Assembly: GCA_013368325.1 (NCBI GenBank) | Contig: JAACJK010000122.1 | Location: 62,001-126,000 of the forward strand | DNA: 64,000 nucleotides | Reading direction: 5' to 3' | From: Ephemerocybe angulata | Lineage: Eukaryota > Basidiomycota > Agaricomycetes > Agaricales > Psathyrellaceae | Part shown: in pieces, positions 58,628 through 64,000 of the stretch | Layout of the letters: the number at the start of each line of letters is the position of its first letter | Position numbering within the stretch: the first letter of the stretch is position 1 | Program-made: the position numbers and the translations under genes | The notes under the pieces: model-generated | Database searches by the model: none | What the model was told of the DNA's origin: nothing | What the model saw: the letters and a program-made list of their open reading frames with translations, nothing else

Positions 58628-61600
58628 ATGCCCCGCGCTGACAGGAAGCGGAAGCGTGACTACGGATCATTTGCCGACGACGATTCGAGCGACGCAGAAA
58701 GCCAAGCGCCTGCTGGTGATGGCCGCAGCACAGCTACATCGGCTGCTCCATCAACGCGAACCGACTTTGACTCTCTTGTCGAGGACTCTGTCGACGTCGA
58801 CTTCCTCCCTCCTCTCGATAGTGAAGGCGACAATGTACAGCTTCCTCCAGCCCCACCTCTGGCGCCCTACGAGAATACCTGGACCGACGACATAGACGCT
58901 AGCGCGGAAGAGGATGAAGAGGACGAAGCAAGGGACAACGATGGTAAAGAAAAGGATGGAACACCTCCAGACTCCGTGCGCATGCTATGATCCTTCCTTT
59001 ATATCAAGATATACTCACTTTCTTTACATAAAGGCTCACCAGGAGTGGATCAAGCACTATCGAGAGGCTTATCTACGAGAGATGATCAGGTTGGAAGGGC
59101 GTGGGGGCCGCAGCTCGCAGGCAGTCTGCTCGGGTTGTCGGTGCGCCTCTGTAGCCATCTATCGGTGCACAACCTGCATTGGAGCAGAGATGCTATGCAA
59201 GACGTGCGTCGTTTCCGCCCACCAACAGAACCCGCTTCATTTTATCGAGGTAGGCGAAGTTCCAGCCTTGGCCATACGCAACAAACTGACACTCTCCCAA
59301 TAGGTCTGGGCCGACACTCACTTCGAACGCATCACCCTCAAAACCCTCGGACTTCACATCCAACTTGGCCATGCCCCAGGATATACCTGTGCGAACCCGG
59401 ATCCTCCACGCCGAAATGATTTTGTCATCGTCGATACGAATGGGATCCACGAAGTCAACCTCTCGTTCTGTCGATGTGATGGGATGCAGCCGCAGTTTGT
59501 CCAGCTCTTACGGTACGGGCTGTTCCCTGGGACAGGGTTGGAGCCGCGAACAGCATCTACCTTCCGAGCGCTGAAGCTCTTTCAAATTCTGTCGTTCGAG
59601 TCGAAGGGATCGCACCAGGAATTCTACCGAGCCCTCGAACGCCTCACCGGTAATGTGCTTCCCAAGTCGTCCAGGGTGAGTCGATGTCTCCATCATCTCA
59701 TGCACTGACAGCTCAACGTGACCGACAGGACCGCTACCACGAGTTTATAGGCATGGTCAGCCAATGGCGACACTTGAAGATGTTGAAGAGAGCTGGACGG
59801 GGTCACGATACTGGTGGTGTTGCGGGGACGGGTCTGGGATCATGCGCTCTGCGCTGCCCATCTTGCCCACAGCCAGGCATCAACCTTCCGAATGGCTGGG
59901 CGTCCGCTAGACCCGAGATCCGGTCTGTCGTTTACAGCATTACCTTTATATCTGTCCTTACCTTTATATCTGTTCTGAACTTCGTTTAGTTGGTTGTATC
60001 GACTATTTGTGGCCCTCGACGGAAACTTTAAGCTCAGACGACGATTAGTTTCCTCAAATGAGAAAGATCCAGGGTACAACGAAGGTTGGGCGTACTTCGT
60101 CGAGGAGATTAGCTTCAAGGATCACTTGTCATCAAAGTGGCACCTGCCGCAGGATGTAAGTTCGATGTTCGCTGCCTGTATTCACTAGTCTAAACCGTGC
60201 TTCAGCGTAGTACATGTGTCGCTCACGAGGCCGTCGACAAACCTGATCGCCAAGCCAGAGGCCTTGCGGCCTCTGGGGTTGGGGCAGCGGTTTGTACTCG
60301 TCATGAGTTCAGGCTTCCTAACAGCGTCGGCGACTTGCAGCATGGGGAACGGTATGTTTATTCGCTTTTTTCACGTGCTATACAAACCAACGAGGGACTT
60401 GTGTTCCATGTAAATAGGTATATCAACATCGATTACATCGCGTTTTCAGCAATTCATTGGTTCAAGGTGCTCGAACTTGTCATCTCGTATGATATTGGGT
60501 GCCAGTGGCACAAGAAGCTTCTTGAACGACTGAAGAAGCTCCCCAAGCACCTCTGGCCAACGTTTCTGAGGGCGCTAATCGTGCTAATCCCAAAGTTTCA
60601 CCTACCGGCGCATGTCGAGTCCTGCAATCGAACGTACTCCTTTAACCTCACAAAGGGCGTTGGTCGGACGGATGGTGAGGCTCCTGAACGCGGATGGTCT
60701 CGAATGAATGCAATTGCGAAAAGTACAGCGGAGATGGGTCCAGGCATGCGCCGCGATACTCTGGATGACCATATGGGGGATGAGAACTGGGGGAAGACTA
60801 AGAAATGCGGTGCGTGAAGGATCTGGTTGCATACGTCTGTTCTACGGCTGATCCTTGCCATAGCGGATACGTTTGTCACGAAAATGGAAAGAGCAGTCGA
60901 AGGAAAGGCTAAGTCTGAGCGGGATCACGCCGAATATGTGGCTTCCCTTCCCGCCAACTTCATCTCAACGTGGACGCAGCAGGTGGAGAAGTGGGAAGCA
61001 GACCCAGCAAAGAACCGAAACCCGTATGAAGCGGAGACGAAGGGTGAGACTTACTTGCTTTTTTGTATCATGATTTCTGATAGGTCTACCGTTCAGGTGT
61101 TAGCGAGCAGGCCGTGCGATTGAAGCTTGCGCAGGAGGCCGAGGCAGCTGACATTGCAGATGGAGAGAAGACGGGCGACTCCAGTTATCTGGGAGTTGTC
61201 CAACCTTCGCTGTTTATTTCGGCTGGGGTCCAGTTGGAAGAAGATCAGTACGTCTCCTGTATTATGCTCACAAGCCACTTACTAAATCACAGGGCCAGGT
61301 ATAAGCTTCGTATCGCCGCATCGCAGCTTGGAAACCACCCGACGAAGAAACAGCTGACAAATCTAGCTGAACGATCAAATATCCTTCGTCGCCGCATTGC
61401 TGCGTGGACTGATGTCCAGAAATTATACATTCCTGAAGCTGAGTCAATTCGTCTTCGTCAAGACTCGGCTTCTGCAGCAGTTGACGGGAAGCCTTCGGTC
61501 GAGGCGTACGAAATCCCACTTCTCCTGCCATCCTCCTTACCTGTGACTTCCAAGTGCAGGTCCGACCTGATCAGGTACGAGGCTCTGCTCAGGGAGGGCC

Positions 61601-62422
61601 AGGCGTACGACGCCTTGGAGGAACTTCGCAGGTACCTCCGGAGTCGTTCCTATCACTACAAGCGCAAGGATAAGAACTCGAGAGGCTCGCAGGCGTCGGT
61701 TTCAGCGAATACCCGATCCAACACAGCACTTAAACGTGCTCAGCAGGGCGTCGACGGTGCCGCGATCAGGTACACACGGGCGTACAAGGCCTTGATCGTG
61801 CTTCGGGGGATTGATGGTGATGAGAATGCGCCTGACGAGCAATGGCGATCCGACTTGCAGAAGTTGAAGCCCAGTGATATTCGCGGCCTGTCGGAGGGTC
61901 TCTTCGGCGACTCAGAAGGAACACGAGCGATTTCGTGGATATGGAAGTCGCGTTCATCGAGCACGACGTCCAAATCGGAGGAGGATATAGAAGGGGATTC
62001 GCAGTTACAAGACGGTATGTTGACTTAGTCATTTAATCTGACACAAGCTCATATATTATCCCAAAGCCCTTCGCATCGAGTTTTTAAAATCTCGGGCACG
62101 CGCTAACCGCTGGGCAGAAGAAGTGTTACTGCTTGAGGAGGAGATGAGGCGTACAGTGGTGTTCTTTAAATACAAGGCTGCCTGGTGGTATTCGAGGCAG
62201 ACGAGCTCGATTGGTGGCTCGACGCCTGACTACATAGAGGGGTTCTCCGCATACGCGATGTCACAAGTCAAAGTTTATCAAGCGCTTCAGCTCGAATGCG
62301 AGAGGCGATGGGAAGAGGGACGGGCAAGGGCTTGGGTAAAAACAGTGCAGAAGGGTGGAAGGAAGAAGAAGGTCTCACAGGAAGACGAGTTAGATATGGA
62401 TGAACTATTGGACGATCTCTAA
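58628..62422 (+). CDS. KDZ transposase, intact, 1080 aa
   Basis: KDZ transposases carry out DNA transposition of Kyakuja-Dileera-Zisupton elements. Eleven exons (58628-58975, 59034-59249, 59304-59675, 59729-59922, 59990-60155, 60206-60351, 60418-60809, 60864-61043, 61097-61247, 61293-62014, 62067-62422) sum to 3,243 bases in one frame. After an acidic N-terminus comes the CxC2 cysteine cluster (CSGCRCASVAIYRCTTC, then CRCDGMQPQ and CPSCPQPGINLPNGW). The core follows with LDGNFKLRRRLVSS, EGWAYFVEE, GLAASGVGAAVCTRHEF, GDLQHGERYINIDY, SYDIGCQWHKK, PKFHLPAHVESC and GVGRTDGEAPERGW, all hallmark motifs of the family. The C-terminal helical region ends in DELDMDELLDD. No stop, frameshift or missing motif is seen, so this copy is probably competent. 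It is read toward the right array, which starts within 100 bases of its stop. Confidence 0.9.
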
Positions 62423-62459
62423 TGAAATACTTTACTTCACGTATATTGTGCGTCGTTGC

Positions 62460-64000
62460 TTGGCGATTAATGATGCGTAATCGCAACTCACACACGAGGT
62501 GGGGAACAATATCATGCATCATTATACATCAACCAGCGATGATAGAAGAATTTCGGGAATCCCAAGTTCAGTGTGATGTATCACTGGGCGCCAACTATCG
62601 ACGCGCCTGGCATGCAACGCGCCGATGCGGGTTCGAGTTTGTGATCCATCACCAAGTGCCAATTGGCGGCACAGGTCCCCGTCACGAAACGCCGGTTCCC
62701 ACCTGAGGACGTCACTTGGATGCAACCAGGCCTCTAACTAGAAGGAAAAGATATTTGCATATTCACCTCTAGTTAGAGGTGTTTTTTGCAACCAAGTGAC
62801 GTACTCGACTGCGGTTCCAGTTATTGATCACCCGGTTAGGCCAAGCTATGACTTAGAGGGAGCATGATGTATCACTGGGCCAGTTTACTGATACATTCAA
62901 TAAGGTGAGGAGGCGCGGTGATGCATCACCAGGCCCCAGTTATCAATAAAACCATGGTGATGCATCACCGAGCGCCAGTCGGCGCTGAAGACTTAGTGGC
63001 ATCGAGCGTGATGCATCTATGCATCACCTGGCGCCTATTTGGCGGTGGGTACAGCCATGGCGCGTGGTGATGCATCACCCTGCCTCAAGAAATTGGCGCG
63101 TCGTGATGCATCACCTGGCGTCTATTTCCCGCCGGTGGGTAGAGCCGTGCCATGGCGGGTGATGTATCACGACGCGCCAATATATTGAGGCTGATTTATC
63201 CGGTGTAGTGGGAGCGCGTCATCAAACGCTGGTGGAATGAGGGGCGCACGATTTTTGTAAATAATAGCATTTGGTTATGCCGGGGACAGCAGTGGCATGG
63301 ATCGTGATGCATCACGACGCGCCAAAGGAGGCGCGGTGCATGATCCTTTGGCGCGCCGTGATGCATCACCTAGCGCCAGTAGGTGCCAGATGTATTGGTG
63401 ATTTCCCGGCGGGGGGTAGAGCCGTGGAATAGCGCGTGATGCATCACGACGCGTCAGAGGTAGGCCAATTTAATGAGGCGCCGTGATGCATCACCTAGCG
63501 CCAGTAGCCGCCGGATTTATTGGTAATTTCCCAGATCCGTGGCATGGCGCGTGATGCATCACGACGCGCCAGAGGTATGCCAATTTAATGAGGAGCCGTG
63601 ATGCATCACCTAGCGCCAATGGGCGCTCATTTTATGGGTGGCTATGGGCGGTGGGTAGAGCCATGGCATGGCGCGTGATGCATCACGGCGCGCCAATGGC
63701 TGTTAAAGTTACTGATATATTTGTATAGTGGAGAGGGTACGGTGATGCATCACCTAGCGCCAATGGGCGCTCGATTTATTGATCATTTGTGAAGGCATGG
63801 TTATTCACTGGAGGAGGCGTGATGCATCACCATGCGCAAACAATAGGTCAAATAGTATTATATTGGGTATAGTGGGCTGGCGCCGTGATACATCACCAGG
63901 CGCCAGTCAGGGATCTATTTATTAATGCTTTATTTCGTAGGGGTATGCGCTGCGAAAGAGCGTGATGCATCACCATGCGCTAACCAGCGGCTAATTTTCA
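62460..64000. repeat. Right palindrome array (continues past the window)
   Basis: About twenty palindromic sites, of which I count about fourteen perfect GTGATGCATCAC (for example 62918, 62957, 63067, 63103, 63303 and 63960), spaced about 45-80 bases apart. At about 63008 a fused double site reads GTGATGCATCTATGCATCAC. Sites are nested between arms such as GCGCGTGATGCATCACGACGCG and CCGTGATGCATCACCTAGCG. From about 63830 the sequence becomes the reverse complement of the 201 bp unit in the left array. The array is not complete in the window. Confidence 0.95.
62709..62802. repeat. 94 bp foldback with nested hairpin
   Basis: ACGTCACTTGG-TGCAA at 62709 recurs as its inverted complement ending at 62802. 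Each arm carries CCTCTAACTAGA, and inside the right arm lies a perfect CACCTCTA-GT-TAGAGGTG hairpin (62764-62781). It breaks the palindrome spacing at the inner edge of the right array. It may be a tiny non-autonomous element. A clear target duplication is not visible. Confidence 0.7.

Larger units (their letters stand above)
45960..64000. mobile_element. Giant KDZ-type transposon with inverted palindrome-array ends (right end beyond window)
   Basis: KDZ (Kyakuja-Dileera-Zisupton) elements are eukaryotic DNA transposons abundant in mushroom-forming fungi. Here an intact KDZ transposase gene and at least four further genes or fragments sit between two long arrays of GTGATGCATCAC-type palindromes. 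The arrays are inverted to each other: the reverse complement of 63.83-64.0 kb matches the left array at 46.6-46.99 kb over long stretches, including the shared CCAATATAATACTA and GCGCATGGTGATGCATCA words. Transcription runs outward from about 54.2-55.1 kb on both sides. The left limit is set where palindromes begin; the exact terminus and its target duplication could not be seen. The right limit lies outside the window, predicted near 65-65.5 kb if the arrays are equal in length. Confidence 0.75.

Overview
The window is nuclear DNA of a filamentous basidiomycete, most likely an Agaricomycete. Genes carry many short introns (about 48-80 bases, GTRNGT donors, CTRAY-like branch sites). Gene families typical of that group are present: a TPR-CHAT protein, an F-box protein, an HMG-box factor, a Helitron and a KDZ transposase. 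No species can be named from the sequence alone.

Left part (1-14 kb): about 3.5 kb without a recognisable gene, a small three-exon hypothetical gene, a fungal voltage-gated K+ channel gene with an apparent frame-breaking deletion and a repeat-bearing 1.5 kb intron, two divergently transcribed small secreted proteins, and a decayed armadillo-repeat gene resembling ARMC8/GID5. A minisatellite follows.

Middle (14-45 kb): a nearly complete Helitron whose Rep-helicase frame is long and open but whose N-terminal part carries one in-frame stop and one frameshift. Next is a TPR-CHAT gene cut by an 876 bp inverted-repeat transposon with a recognisable target duplication. A second, more decayed ARMC8-like copy, an F-box/LRR-like gene, an 8.5 kb gene desert and an intact HMG-box regulator follow.

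Right part (about 45.96 kb to beyond the window end) is the most unusual region. It looks like one giant KDZ-type DNA transposon. Two long arrays of a palindromic 12-mer, GTGATGCATCAC, and its variants lie at 45.96-48.76 kb and from 62.5 kb to the window edge, in inverted orientation to each other. Between them sit an intact 11-exon KDZ transposase and at least four cargo genes or gene fragments. Everything left of about 54.2 kb is transcribed leftward and everything right of 55.1 kb rightward, so all cargo is read from a central divergent region out toward the arrays. The left array contains a 201 bp higher-order repeat with three palindromes per unit, and its inverted counterpart reappears at the extreme right of the window. 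If the arrays are equal in length, the element should end near 65-65.5 kb and be about 19 kb long. The arrays are plausible transposase-binding or chromatin-organising ends, but this is inference.
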